DNA from: Rhyacophila brunnea
Taxonomy: Eukaryota; Arthropoda; Insecta; Trichoptera; Rhyacophilidae
NCBI GenBank assembly: GCA_022495005.1
Contig: JAGYXB010001948.1
Span: 62,001-126,000 of the forward strand
Length of the DNA stretch: 64,000 nucleotides
Reading direction: 5' to 3'
This document shows, in pieces, positions 23,227-35,015 of this stretch. The translations under genes were made by a program, and so were the position numbers. The first letter of the stretch is position 1, and each line of letters opens with the position of its first letter. A model generated the notes under the pieces. That model was not told where the DNA came from, made no database searches, and saw nothing but the letters and a program-made list of their open reading frames with translations.

Positions 23227-24660
23227 TAATATATAATATGTATAAAAAAATATTCATTTTAATTAGATCAGCAAATAAAATGAACGATGGGTTCTGGCCT
23301 CTTGATAAATTGAGCTATTTAGGTACATATATATGACGAGAGGAACCATTTAAATTGAGTCACAATCCTCAATAAATAAACTTAAAGCTCTGAGTCTTAT
23401 AATTGTATCATTGTCCAATTTATTATTTATTGAAGAATTTTCCATCAACCTAAATCGATGTAATATCATAAACCTTGCTGCGTCATAGCTAAAATAGTAC
23501 AATAAAAATGCTCTTTGTCAATTTATTTATAAGTTTATGAAAATAGATTAGAGATTTTATGGTGTGCTTTGATCGGGTCGTGGTATTCATTTTGGTTCTT
23601 TTGAAATATTGAGAATTGAGAGTTTATTTTGAGATATTGAATAGTGAATAGTCAATTATTTAGGAAAGTAAATCAACAAGCCCCACGTTTCTATCCGAAA
23701 ACCGCCCCTAAAGAATCTATTAGCGAATATTTCAGATTGATAGCATCCTGAACACGTTTTTGAAAGAAAGTTATAAAGAAACTACATGGTTAGAACCCCA
23801 AATAAAGGTGAAAATTGTATTAATTGAGTCATTGAATAAATTGTTTTAAATACTAACGGTTTCCAGGTAAGTACTTAGGCGTTATTTTTAAATAATCACA
23901 GGGTGAGAAAGAGAGAGACATAATTTTGTCTCATTATATATTATGTTTTAAAAATCATAATATAAATTATATTAAATTCTACAGATTTTTTAAAATTCTA
24001 TAGTGATTTCGGTAGTAATACCCATTACCCCAATAAGGGGTGGGGGGCCGACAGGGCTTTAGCCTGGGGGCCTGGCGTGGCGGATCGACCAGTTACGTTA
24101 AATAAATACTAACTACAAATTTCCTCTAATACTAAAAAAAAGTCACCTGCAGTGATTTATTTTTAGTGTTTCCTGACTAATAATAATGACTATTTATTCA
24201 ATATGGAGAAGGTGTTCATGTTATTTGGCTATCACAAAGGAGATCGCCATCAGTGCTTCATAATATGATGCCAAATGTCGACAATTCAAGTGGATTTATT
24301 TAAAAATACCAAAAACCGCTAAAAATACACGGAATGCCATTTATTTCACACGGAACCCCAAACTTCCGCGGAATACCATTTGGGGAACATTACTGTAGAC
24401 CATTATACTATACTGCCCTTAACCTTAGCGATAAGTTGGGGAGCCGCCAAACATAGTCGTCTTGAGGGCCCGCTTCAGAATATGGGGGCCATGGTAATAC
24501 CATTATCGGGACTATTAAATTGATACTAATATTGTAGTCTATAAGCAGTGCAAGTTCCATCAATATTTTCCCAGTAGTTTTTTAGTTATATCCTAACAAC
24601 GGAAACGGGCAGGCAGACAGATCTCGAATTGTATTAATTAGTACTTAGGTCTATAGTTAT
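23227..24660. other. AT-rich interval with two G-rich patches
   Basis: At 24030-24085 (ggggtggggggccgacaggg and following) and 24440-24500 (gagggcccgc, atgggggcc) the base composition switches to G-rich. These could be subterminal parts of a DNA transposon, but no matching ends were found. No coding frame recognised. Confidence 0.45.
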
Positions 24661-24662
24661 CT

Positions 24663-24790
24663 TCTTCACGCAGTAGATATCCACTGCTGGGTATAGGTTT
24701 CTCTCACACAATAGGAGTTTCAAATGCTTCCTTAAAATCTTTCTTCCCCACAGTTCATTACTTCTACCAAATTAACCGCCCCACTACCAC
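24663..24790 (-). pseudogene. LINE ORF2 extreme 3' end relic
   Basis: The minus strand gives gagaaacctatacccagcagtgga, that is E-T-Y-T-Q-Q-W-I, the very common last line of RTE/Jockey-type ORF2 proteins (GE-x-V-Q-Q-W). Upstream frames are broken. Related tails with the same cagcagtgga-like word occur at 43320, 44935 and 58336. Confidence 0.5.
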
Positions 24791-25680
24791 CTAAATCTTC
24801 CTATGCGATGGACGATATGTGTTTGTGTTTTCATCGATGGACATCCTTGATGGAATTCTTGATTTTAGATCGTAATGATTTTTTTAATATTGAACGTTGT
24901 TTTACTTATTGTATGTACTATGATTGATTTTTGTACTAATCGATCACGAGAACTACAAATTGATCAAAGCCACATATGTCATCTTTTAATTTACTGAAAG
25001 CTAAATAAGATTATCTTTTTCTTATACTAATCCTTATCTCCCTTATTTAAAAGCTTTTCCAAGTTAATCCACAGAATATCTAATGTACATGTAACATTCA
25101 AATAGCTCTTAATGTACCTAATATTTTCATATAAGTAAGTACCTTTTTCAGTATTAAATGTAAACTATGAAGATCTATTTGAGTAGTTACCACACTTTCA
25201 AAGGCAATAAGTAGATTCAACGAACGTATTTATAAAATTCATTGAAATTCACGTAAAGCTTTCAATGTGAAAGATTTTCAGAGAAATACTTATTTATTAT
25301 CCCCGCAGGACTATTACGTACTTTGCAATGCAATATTTCTATATTTTCTTCGGAAGAATTTTATTTTCATAAGGCTAAGCCCCTTTTCTTTGAAATAGCA
25401 TTAGACGAATCCAAGCGGAACATTTATACTCTGAACGATCAATAATTATTATCATTGTATTCTATTTCGTAAATACATACTTCTTTGGTATGGCAGTATC
25501 GTAATGGTGAGTCTATTAATATAATTGCTAATAAACTTGGATAATTCGTTTTTCTTCATGGCTGCCACAGACATTTAATGATATAGCTTCATTGTTATTA
25601 TTAAACCAATAACACATCTTTATGATTTCTAAAGATTTAATTCGTATATCAAAACATGTTTTGACGGTTAAGATATTACA
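24791..25680. other. AT-rich interval with no recognised feature
   Basis: No gene or bounded repeat recognised. Its last base is the A flanking the following Helitron. Confidence 0.5.
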
Positions 25681-26334
25681 TCTATATATATATATTATAT
25701 ATAAATGAATGCTTGTATGTTTGTCCCGTATGCGTTCACATGCTTTCCTATAGCATTCATCCGATTGCGATGAAACTTTGGTGAGTTGTTGTGTGCACAC
25801 CCGCGAAGGTTTCTGAATTAGTACAGCCAACTTCTTCTTCTTCTTCTATTCCATCTTCTTCTATTCGTATGCGTTCTTATACCATTCATCCGATCGCGAT
25901 GAAATTTTGATCAGTTGTTGTGCGCACGACCGCGAAGGTTTTTGAATTAGTACAACCACCTTCTTCTATTCGTATGCGTTCCTATACCATTCATCCGATT
26001 GCGATGAAACTTTTGTCAGTTGTTGTGCGCACACCCGCAAAGGTTTAATTATTATTAAGTAAAATACAAAGTTTGTTTGTTTGGTCCATCCAATTTTGAA
26101 TTTTTTTTACTACATATTAATACTATTAATAATGTTTGCATATTTTGGATTCGATTTTAATTTAGTGTTCTTTTGTTTGACCTTTACTCTTATTAGAATT
26201 ATTTTCATATTGCCATATTGTATTACACATATATTTTAATATTAAAAAAATAATTACTTATTATTATTTTTTTAAATATCTAAGATAAATGTATCCACAA
26301 AGCGACCCTGTGCGAAGCCGGGTACTTCAGCTTG
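25681..26334 (+). mobile_element. Short non-autonomous Helitron
   Basis: Starts TCTATATATATATA directly after an A, and ends tgcgaagccgggtacttcagCTTG followed by T, so it sits in an AT site. The end is CTAG in the sister copy at the right edge of the window, so CTTG is a point mutation. At 654 bp it has no transposase; it would rely on an autonomous relative. Its ends resemble those of the 17770 Helitron (TCTATATATATA; gccgggt-n-cagCTAG), so the same enzyme may recognise both, but the interiors are unrelated. Confidence 0.8.
25727..26045 (+). repeat. Three tandem units inside the short Helitron
   Basis: Units start at 25727, 25866 and 25971 with cgtatgcgttc. Each runs through attcatccgat-n-gcgatgaa, gttgttgtg and ccgc-aaggtt, with a cttcttctatt spacer between them. 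Spacings are 139 and 105 bp, the difference being extra cttctt repeats. Minus-strand frames here are repeat by-products. Confidence 0.85.
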
Positions 26335-27322
26335 TATTTAATAATAATAATCTTACATTGCGTATATTCAGTATCGAATAATAAAAAAACCATTCAATTA
26401 TTGTGGTTTTGATGTATGTAAAAAAATAATTGATTTCACAAAAAAAAACGTTATAATCTATTTTTGTTCATAATACTTACATGATTAAGTAAATTTTGCC
26501 ATTTTATATACGAATATACCAAGCGAAGAATATTTTAAATATTTCAGCGCCACAGTAATATACTTGTGACAAATAAGTACCTATTTCATTTTATTATTTA
26601 TAATATGTAGTCTTTTAAAGGTATATTGAATAAAATAGAATGGCGTTATTTCTGAATAGAAAAGGTTTTAACTTGTCAAAAGAAATATTCGATAAAACAC
26701 TATAACCTAAAAAATAATACATTCTTTGAAACGTGTAATGACGAAGATTTATCCGTTCGCTGGAATCAAGTTGCATCAATACAATAGCTGTCATATTATG
26801 TGGTTTTTAAATACTGTTGTAAGTATCTAGCTTAGCATAGCGTGTATATTATTATCATCATTATTATACATTATACTATTAATACTTTCAAGAATTCATC
26901 CATAAAATATATGTATATAATATTTCTTATATCATAGAATATTATGAATTGTAACTAAATTTTTGATTCATATATTACAAATTAACCATACTGAACTAAT
27001 AACACTCTTATTTACTTACTCGTGAATAAACTATAGGTGATAATATAACAATATATATATATACATATTATGTATTTGTACATGAATAAATTATAGACTA
27101 TACGACGTACCTAACACAAACCAATAGCTTAACCTGCCTTCAACAAAATGAGACTGCTTCTCATTACAATAATCTTAATATCAAGCAAATAATAGACAGC
27201 GCATAATATAATCACCTGGATTTTTTATTATATGACGTAGAGACAAAGATTTGACAGCGCGGACATCAATTTTGTGAGCCTCTTCTAAAATATCACTTAA
27301 CATCAAAAAAGGTGATAATAAT

Positions 27323-27376
27323 ATCCCACGACATTATAACCCGACGCGTTAGCCGTTCGACCATCGTAGGCGTGGG
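27323..27376 (-). mobile_element. SINE family A, head fragment only
   Basis: The minus strand reads ctacgatggtcgaacggcta then acgcgtcgggttataatgtc and gtggga, matching the tRNA-derived head of the 13165 and 53857 copies. The body is absent. Confidence 0.55.
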
Positions 27377-27452
27377 CAAAATATATTTAGCATTTAATAA
27401 TTTGATTATGATGAAAAATTATTTTGTTTAATTATTATCAATTTGCCCACGC
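27369..27452. repeat. 84-bp hairpin with 12-bp arms
   Basis: gcgtgggcaaaat at 27369 is matched by attt-gcccacgc ending at 27452. The GC-rich arms enclose an AT-rich loop. The left arm overlaps the end of the SINE head fragment. Confidence 0.6.
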
Positions 27453-30298
27453 TTGATTCTCATTTACAATTTAACAATAAAAATATTGTGACAAAAGATG
27501 TAATTTACTAGTCAAATTGAAAATATATCAAGTAAGCATAATATTCTCGTACATACTAGTTATATTTTAATTTTTTAGTTTTTCCACAATTTATCACCGA
27601 ATTTTGTTAGATTATTTATTACCATTGAAGCAATATGCATTGTTTGTGAATTATCTAATTTCGACATTGTTTATTTACATTATGTTATAATCATTAAGTG
27701 TCTTTTTTATTGAGTATGTTGTAATAATATATTTGAATATTTACCCATTTATTATTCTTTATTCGTTTTTCAATTAAATTTAACGTACAACAAAGTAGGT
27801 ACCTATACGATTACCTAGTAACACAAAATTGAAAGTGGGCTTATTTTTAGGCCTATTCCATATCGTTTTGCGACAAAGTTTCAGAACGCAAATTTGTGGT
27901 TAGGTTAGTTAGTAACCGAATTACAACTTTGCCTTTAACTTAACCGTGACGTCACAACACATGAGCGAACAGTAAACAGGGAACCTGTAACCATTTTCCT
28001 TAAAGGGGTTAATATGTAAAGATCCAACCCACATAGAATATTAATGAATTTGTGTCATATACATTCTCTTTTTTATTATATATTTTGTTTTACTTTTCAA
28101 TTATTATTATTGTTTCTCTGTATATTTTTTAAATCCTTAATGTAATATAACATGTAGGTACCTACTTTTTATTTATTTATAATTTTATAAATACAAACTA
28201 AAAAAGGAACTCGACAAAAATCCATATATTTCTACAATCACACTACTACTACGTCTACGTTTACAAAAATGTATGGGGTTTCACGTGGTCTCTAAATGCT
28301 ATATCATAAGTAAATTAATACCCATTGTATCATCAAATTAAAAAAATACGCAGAGACGTGCCAAGCGGAGGTGTTAAGGCTGCAAAACACCCAAGCGTTA
28401 GGATTCAAGAGGTGGCAATGTCCGGGGAAAAAATAATGATGTTATTAAAAAATATATCTCATTCAGTCACATAAATTTAACTTTATGACGATAATACCTA
28501 TTTATGTACAATACACATCGTGATAAAATATAGTGTATATACAACCATTTCGGAAACAAAGCGAAAGGTATTAATCCTTAAAATGTACAGCGTTATTACA
28601 AATTTATAATAGCTAGAAGCCATCGGTCAATCTAATCATTGGTTTCATTAAATAAATTTAAACACATAATATATTGGAATATAATATTTAAATTTGAAAT
28701 GGACGTGCAATTCATGTTTACATCCCCTCGATAAAGAGATGGGTATTTTGAGAAATTCTCCACGATGTAAGACTAAATAGGATTATTGGGAAGAAATGGG
28801 AGAAATTTATAAACATTTTTTCTCTACAAAAATACAACAAATATTTTCGAAACCTCCATGTAATAAATATTTCAAAATGATATTTAGTATAAAATGGATA
28901 TGAAGACAGTAAATGTGGTTTAAATACAAGCTACCTGAGTGAATTTTGGTCTTCTGAAACTAATAACATACGTGAAAGTTTTGTAGCGTAAGATATATCC
29001 CTTTAGTGGAATAATCTGCACCCCATTATTCAATATTAATATTCAAATAATTTATATTCCCTTCTAAGACTACCCATATTTACTTACAAACAACTTTCCT
29101 TTCAATGTGTTAACGTCAGAGTTAATATGTGTATATTTCGTATGTAGAGCATGTAAAATAGCATTTCTCATACGTTTCCATAAAATTATCCCACCCACAT
29201 ACAAGTAGACTAAACTCAAAACTGCTTCGTTTCGAAGTTAAGAGGAAGCAATAGTTTATTAGTACCTGCCAATATAATTATCAGCCAATTAAATCTGCCT
29301 CGTACATATAATGTATTTCTTATAAAGTTAGCAGTCAAATTATTCGTAATGAAACACATAATATATCAACCAATTTTTGCTAGATAACTGATATCATACC
29401 ACAAATGACATAGTTTATTTATAAACAGATAAATAAAACATTATCTATAACAAAATATGTTACGCTGTATGATTTTTCATAATACCTTTGCTTTCTTGTT
29501 TTTACCAGTATTTATTTATAAGTATTCAAATCGTCTGATAATATAATAATAAACATCGCATTTAATGCAATGTTATTATTAATTGTCGTTTAATAGTACA
29601 ATTCAATAGACACACTTCTTGTTTATTCTTATATTAATAATATGGAACAACGTCAGGAATCTATATACATATTAGGAAAAAAACATAGAATAAAAAATGG
29701 CCACAGGTATTATGAAATGACACCAAAAATTAATAGTTATCAGAACATAAATTCATATTAATATTTCTGAGACGGTTCCAAAATATTAACGTTCATAAAA
29801 ATGCTGAATTCTTAAATAGTGTGTAGGAATTATTTATTAAATAAAAAATAGTTTACATAAAAAAATTAACATCCGGATGACATTTAAGAATCGAAGTGAT
29901 CATTATTATTACTTTAATTTAATATTTTACATTTTAACATTTAATGATTTAAATGTAACCAATATTTACGGAATTCAAAGCAATAAGGTAATTTTCGCTT
30001 AATTATAAATGTAATTGGTAGCTTAATCGGTAAAACTCGGAGTAAAGTTCGGAACGCGATAGCTATAGGCTCTGTCCCGTTCGGTACCTTTTTTTCTAGG
30101 AAATTTTCTAATAATATTAAATATGTATATCTTAGAGGTTATTTCAAAGTATATTGTATATTCAATAAATAATGTTCTATTCCTATATAACAGTGTTCTT
30201 CAACCTTTTAACACCCGCGGCCCGGTGAACATAGGAGAATACTAACTATGGGTAATGCCAGAAATATACCATTATAGATATAATTTTATTTATTCATC

Positions 30299-31352
30299 TT
30301 ATGTTTTAAAATTACAACTTTTGGTTAGTGCCACATATGATGCTGCTTCTTTGTAAGCAAATTTGATATACGTGGTTGCAGCATTGTTTCTGAGACGAAG
30401 CGCTGCATTACCATCCATTTGATATCTTTGTTTGGTTTTTATTACTGACATAGATGAAAAATTCTTTTTACATAAATAGGAAGTCGAAAAAATTACCAAT
30501 AATCTAATCTTTATAATTCAGAGATGGATATTCTTTATCAAGGGATATCCAAGATTGAGAAAATGATTGCATTTTATGTCTGGACACTAGAGTGACATCA
30601 GAAGATAGCTCGATCAGCTTTTCTTTCTCACGAGTCATCAAGCGTGCATGATTTAATATCTTCTAAAAATGGATTATTAATCCAGAGGTTAGATGTCCGC
30701 CTTTACGTTGATCTTAATTTTCAGAAAAATATTTATTAAAGTTTTCAGCTAACGCTTTTAAACGTTGGCTTATGATGTTGAATATGACTTTCCGGTTAAG
30801 GCGAAGTCTTCACTGAGCCTTTTTTAATTTTTTTATATCAAGCTTCAATATTAGGACCATACATAAATAAAATTTGATATAAATAAAAAGGATTTCAAGC
30901 TATACACATTTATATTTTTTATAAAAATCGATGTTTTTTAAAATAGAAAAATATTAAAACTATGAATTAGTCAAAAATCTCTTAGGTGATGCTTAGAAAA
31001 CTTAATAAACTAAATTTTAATAATATATATGACCATAAAATATATGTTTTAATAGGGTGCGGTCCGATTCAACAAATTCACATTTTATTACATTTTTTAC
31101 AATTGTAAGTTTACCTTTGACTTAAAATAAAAAATATTTTTCTTTTTAATGTTTTCACATACATATTTATTCATTAATACAGTTAAAATTGTAAATTATC
31201 AAAAAAATGTCTCAAATTGCAAGCTTCGTATTTTTCCGCTAGGTGCCTCTTTAAAAAGGGCTCAGTGAAGACTTCGCCTTAATATTAGCAGCATTCGAAA
31301 ATTCTCCCAGCATTTCATCTAATGCGAATTCCCCGAATCGTGTAGCGATATA
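30299..31352 (-). pseudogene. hAT transposase C-terminal remnant, split by a MITE
   Basis: Reading leftwards on the minus strand: EFALDEMLGEFSNAANI before the TTAA element, then RKVIFNIISQRLKALAENF after it, then WINNPFLEDI, LIELSSDVTLVSRHKMQ, WISLDKEYPSLNYK, and the hAT dimerisation block SYLCKKNFSSMSVIKTKQR (residues 7-25 of the last open frame). The order matches Buster/SCAND3-like hAT proteins. Several frameshifts occur, and the E of the usual Y-L-C-E block is K. The N-terminal BED finger and most of the catalytic domain are missing. TTAA at the split belongs to the original codons, so the MITE insertion is precisely placed. Confidence 0.75.
30796..31282. mobile_element. TTAA-flanked MITE (family T2) nested in the hAT element
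   Basis: TTAA borders at 30796-30799 and 31279-31282 enclose 479 bp with perfect 20-bp inverted ends ggcgaagtcttcactgagcc, extended inward by an imperfect T-rich stretch. TTAA duplication suggests a piggyBac-type enzyme. No coding capacity. A relative of almost the same interior length (477 bp) is at 50775-51259. Confidence 0.85.
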
Positions 31353-31431
31353 GTCCGTTGATAGCATGGTGAAAGCTTTCGCGGACCGGCGTCGGTCCGC
31401 GGACCACCGGTTGAAGAACACTGCTATATAA

Positions 31432-32198
31432 TTTTCATTAAATAATAAAAAAAACTACGTAGGTATACTTTACATAGTTGCTAAAAAAAACTGCTAATAT
31501 ACTGAAAATTGATGGCTTGCTTCAAATTGAAACATCTCTTCTATTAAAAATTACATATGGATAACTCACAACAAACGTGACAATTAAAAACATTTCTTAA
31601 TAACATATTGTATTTTTAATGTTAAAATAATATAAGTTATTTTGGTCTATTACAATGAACCTACTTTTGATGTTCTTATGTATAATTTATATAAAATAAC
31701 AAGTGGAATCGGAGCATTGAAAATTTGATATCACGTAAACTGTCGCAAAGTATTTGATTTATAGTAAGAATAAAACGTTTGTTTTATTGGTTACAAAATG
31801 TTCAAAAGTGTTCGTTTAAATTATTGTTCCTGAGGTCTGACAGTGCGGCCGTCTGCATCTATTATTCATGATGGAGCGGTTTCAGATCCTCCGCGACTTC
31901 ATTATTCAAAGGCGGCAGCGACACAGGTTCGTGGCATGGCTCCGATCGAAAACAAAACGAGGCAAGGAACTATGTTATGGCTTCGTTAAACATGAATAAA
32001 TACCAATTTGTCTGCCAGGAAAATACACCTAAATGGGGCTGATATCGGAAATTGATCGAAAAATTCAATTGCGAGATAACACGTGACCAACTATTATTAT
32101 TATTTATACATATATTTATATTTTTATACGAAATAAAGCATAAAATATATAATTAAATTTGTAGGTACTTAAGATATATGAATTTCATCCAACATATG
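31432..32198. other. AT-rich interval with one GC-rich island (31841-31999)
   Basis: The island starts after ctgacag, which resembles a splice acceptor, and is open on the plus strand to a stop at 31997, including MMERFQILRDFIIQ and RHRFVAWLRSKTKRGKE (43 codons from ATG 31868). The minus strand over the same bases is also largely open (EVAEDLKPLHHE-stop). It could be an exon, a 5' untranslated exon, or a transposon fragment. No family recognised. Confidence 0.35.
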
Positions 32199-32609
32199 AA
32201 TATTTTGGGTCTAGGACGATTTGGCACCGGGACAACTGGCCGCCACAGAATTCGAAAATAAATAGACGTTAGGTACTTATAGGTACTTTAAAAAAAGATA
32301 TTTATATTTAAATGGTTATATTATGATTTAATAGTTGGTGAAAATGTAAATATGCAGACGTAAATAATGATTTAATCGTGCATATGTTTAAGTTCCAACG
32401 AAAAAAGAGTTTTTTATTTTTTATAAAACCTTAGGCATGGTAATTCTCAATCTGCAATAAAGAATACATTAAGTTAAGAGTAAAATGAATTAAAACTACT
32501 AAGTAGTAGATAGAAACTGATTAAAATACCTCGTCTACGTTCTGTATAGGTGTCTACGACAGTACGGCGTCCAATTGTCCGGAGTCCAGGCATCCCATTC
32601 CCAATATTT
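32199..32609. mobile_element. Candidate MITE with about 43-bp degenerate inverted ends
   Basis: Left end tattttgggtctaggacgat then ttggcaccgggacaactggc. The reverse complement of the right end reads aatattgggaatgggatgcc then tggactccggacaattggac. About two thirds of positions match, with the core ccggacaa-t-tgg-cgcc best kept. No target duplication identified, so the copy is old. Confidence 0.5.
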
Positions 32610-34796
32610 TTGTTAACTTAATTTTTCATTGGCAAATTTAAACTTTTTCCATCAGAGACATTTCAATGTTTCTATCTTTTAATCACTTTTGCCAAGTAAC
32701 CTCGAATCAACCATAAACCAACTCCTACCAGTACGTACCATTCGTTTTCGCTTGTACTTTTTTATAGTTATATGTAGTCAATCATTCGCTTATTCAATTA
32801 TAACTATGCTCAATGGTGATTTTAAGTAAGTTGAGACCCAACGCACTGACTTTTCAAAAAATGCTCGTTCATTGGGTGTCAAAAATATAGCAACTTCGTA
32901 AAAAAACATAGTAACTGTGATAATGCATTAGATCCAAGAACACATTGGAGAAACAGTATGTTAATTTACCAGATGCTTAAACTTTTCTTTGCTCTGCATA
33001 TCCATCGAATCCAAACGAAATTACCAATACAACAGCTTTCAGAATAACCTTGTGGGTGTTAAATGGTACAGAATAACAGTTTTTTATCCAGCAATTAACG
33101 AGTCATTTAGCAATATATCCAGTTCATTGTCATTGAAGAAATTTGGCGACACTTCCCACATCAGATACATACTTTTATTATTGCTTTCTTAGAAATTGAT
33201 TTCTGGTATACGGTATACCCTCTACTTTCTCATACCACGATGTTTTTTTTTAAATTATTTTTGAATCGGTTAACTATCTTTGATTCAAGTTTTTTAATAC
33301 TCCTCATAGTTTTGATACGAAATTGATAAAATATGTAATATGATAAGGGAATATTACATTCATATTCAAGTAACAAATATTTGAATTCCAAATACGAGTA
33401 CGTATAATGGGTGCCATTGTATTATAATTTACTATATTAATATTCCTATCAAAACACCAAAATTATTAGATGCCGCAAAATTCTATCGAATTCCATGACA
33501 GTAATTCACAGTGCTTTAGTATGTCTACCTACATCTATTTTTGGTTTAGACAACAACCATTCTGAAATTTCCGATTATAATTCCGTGAGTAAGGACATTT
33601 AGTAGATATATTATGAGGTATAACATAATACAAGTACGATATCAAAATAACCAATATTTATTATTTCATTTTAATTAAATCATTAAACGGTAAAGAAGAT
33701 TCGTCATATTATTAATAATCATATTATTAAATATAATAATTCAATGTAAGTATATAATTCGTACTGAAAAAGTGTATTATCAATATTGAAATTTTAACGT
33801 AAAACCTCTGATAAAGAAATAAATAAATTTAATTTGCGCAAAATGATTAAGGTTACCAGATATTAAAAATACAAATGCAGAACAAATGACTTGGAATGAA
33901 AAAAATATAGTGGATTTTAATATACAAATTTTAAATGAAAAAAGAAAACATCAATGATTTTTTATATAGCGACTAAAGACAATTGTATGGAAACAAATTT
34001 ATAAAGCTCACAAATTACATCCTTTTGCCACAATCGCCACCGATCATGAAATGTAATGTTGAATCATTCCCTGGGGTTGTTGCCTAAATAGAATAAATTA
34101 TGTTTTTAAAATAATCATTTTGTCACCTATTAAAGAATATTATTATCAAACTACATTTCAATACCTGCATTATTATTTAAGTTATGTATGTTCAATATAA
34201 TGTAATATAGAGAATGTAACATTCCATATTATGGGAAAATCTTGTGAGTTATTTGTTGAATAACATAAATGGTTTATTAAAAAATGTTAGCAAGTTTAAG
34301 TAGACGTTATAACTAAAAAAATATTTGGCGAGAGCCCGGCGTCGGTTAGTAATTAAGGTAATTAATAGTCCTTGATTACACAGAAACCGATAGTCACTAA
34401 TAACGCAATTTGATAAGCATTTTGTGTAGTGTAGGACCTACTAGTTTAAATTTTCGCAATTAGATAGGAGACTCTTAGCATAATTGGTTATATACGGGTT
34501 CAAATCTCGTCGAGCATCGTATTTTTTTCAAATACGATTTTTTCTAGTGGTTATATTATATCTGAAGTGTTTTCAAGTTACGTACGTAAAAATATTGTAT
34601 ATGTATATAGAGAATTTTTATAAAATGTGTAGAGGAAATTATATTTAATAAGGACATGTCTTCACTGTGGATGCCACGTGATAAACTTAGTTATGATAGA
34701 TGTCAACAATAATCTGAAAAAATCTCAAAGAACAAAATATATTAGCTAGACAAATTCCCCTTTTATTGAATATACATAAGTGCCCCCAAAGTCGAA
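32610..34796. other. AT-rich interval, one repeat tail, otherwise empty
   Basis: Holds the repeat B tail at 34165-34275 and a short perfect palindrome ggtatac-g-gtatacc at 33206. At 34480-34525 a plus-strand tagcataattggtta followed by gggttcaaatctcg resembles a collapsed tRNA-derived head. No gene recognised. Confidence 0.45.
34165..34275. repeat. Composite repeat B, tail part
   Basis: ttatgtatgttcaatataat, gaatgtaacattcc and tcttgtgagttatttgttga recur in the same order as the tails at 15590-15670 and 42480-42550. The tRNA-like part is not attached. Confidence 0.5.
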
Positions 34797-34811
34797 AATG
34801 TACATATGTTT

Positions 34812-35000
34812 TTTTTTAGAATTATTAATAACCATGTCTTTGCTTTTTCGTACAAGGTGGTTGTTAGTAACTTTGAACAATCACAAACACCCAGGCCTTG
34901 AGAAAAAAAACATAAATATTGTGTGTCCTAACCGGGAATCGAACCCAGGAACTCTCGGATGGAAGGCAAGCGTGTTACGCACTGCACCATGAGAGCCGCC
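34812..35000 (-). mobile_element. tRNA-Gly-derived SINE with perfect 15-bp target duplication
   Basis: Flanked by aatgtacatatgttt at 34797-34811 and 35001-35015. Read on the minus strand it starts with a tRNA-like head ggcggctctcatggtgcagt (A box), has an anticodon-loop segment ttgccttccatccga resembling tRNA-Gly(TCC), and a perfect B box with T-stem cctgggttcgattcccgg. A body and an A-rich tail end against the duplication. RNA polymerase III boxes look intact and the flanks are identical, so this is a recent LINE-driven insertion. Length is 189 bp. The plus-strand and minus-strand frames over it are by-products. Confidence 0.85.
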
Positions 35001-35015
35001 AATGTACATATGTTT

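Larger units (their letters stand above)
26335..30182. other. Long AT-rich interval with few features
   Basis: Contains a SINE head (27323-27376), a hairpin (27369-27452) and a moderately GC-rich patch at 27850-28010 with ggttaggttagttag. At 28346 there is cagagacgtgccaag, which resembles one hAT terminus but has no partner nearby. No gene recognised. Confidence 0.45.
30191..31423 (-). mobile_element. hAT element with perfect 8-bp target duplication
   Basis: Inverted ends cagtgttcttcaacc at 30191-30205 and its exact reverse complement at 31409-31423. Host flanks are ctatataa on both sides (30183-30190 and 31424-31431), the 8-bp duplication made by hAT transposases. The 1,233-bp body holds minus-strand transposase remnants and a TTAA element (30796-31282) that jumped in later. 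Without that element it would be about 750 bp, so it was already an internally deleted copy. Confidence 0.9.

Noticed and set aside
25528..25830. 100-codon minus-strand frame
   Set aside because: Crosses the 5' border of the short Helitron and its tandem units, so it is a composite of repeat and flank.
25727..26045. CRISPR-like array of spaced repeats
   Set aside because: Only three long units with trinucleotide-like spacers inside a eukaryotic Helitron.
28346..28435. hAT-like terminus cagagacgtgccaag
   Set aside because: No matching inverted end or target duplication found within several kb.
34780..34992. 70-codon plus-strand frame
   Set aside because: Spans a SINE target duplication and the SINE itself; reverse reading of a tRNA-like head.
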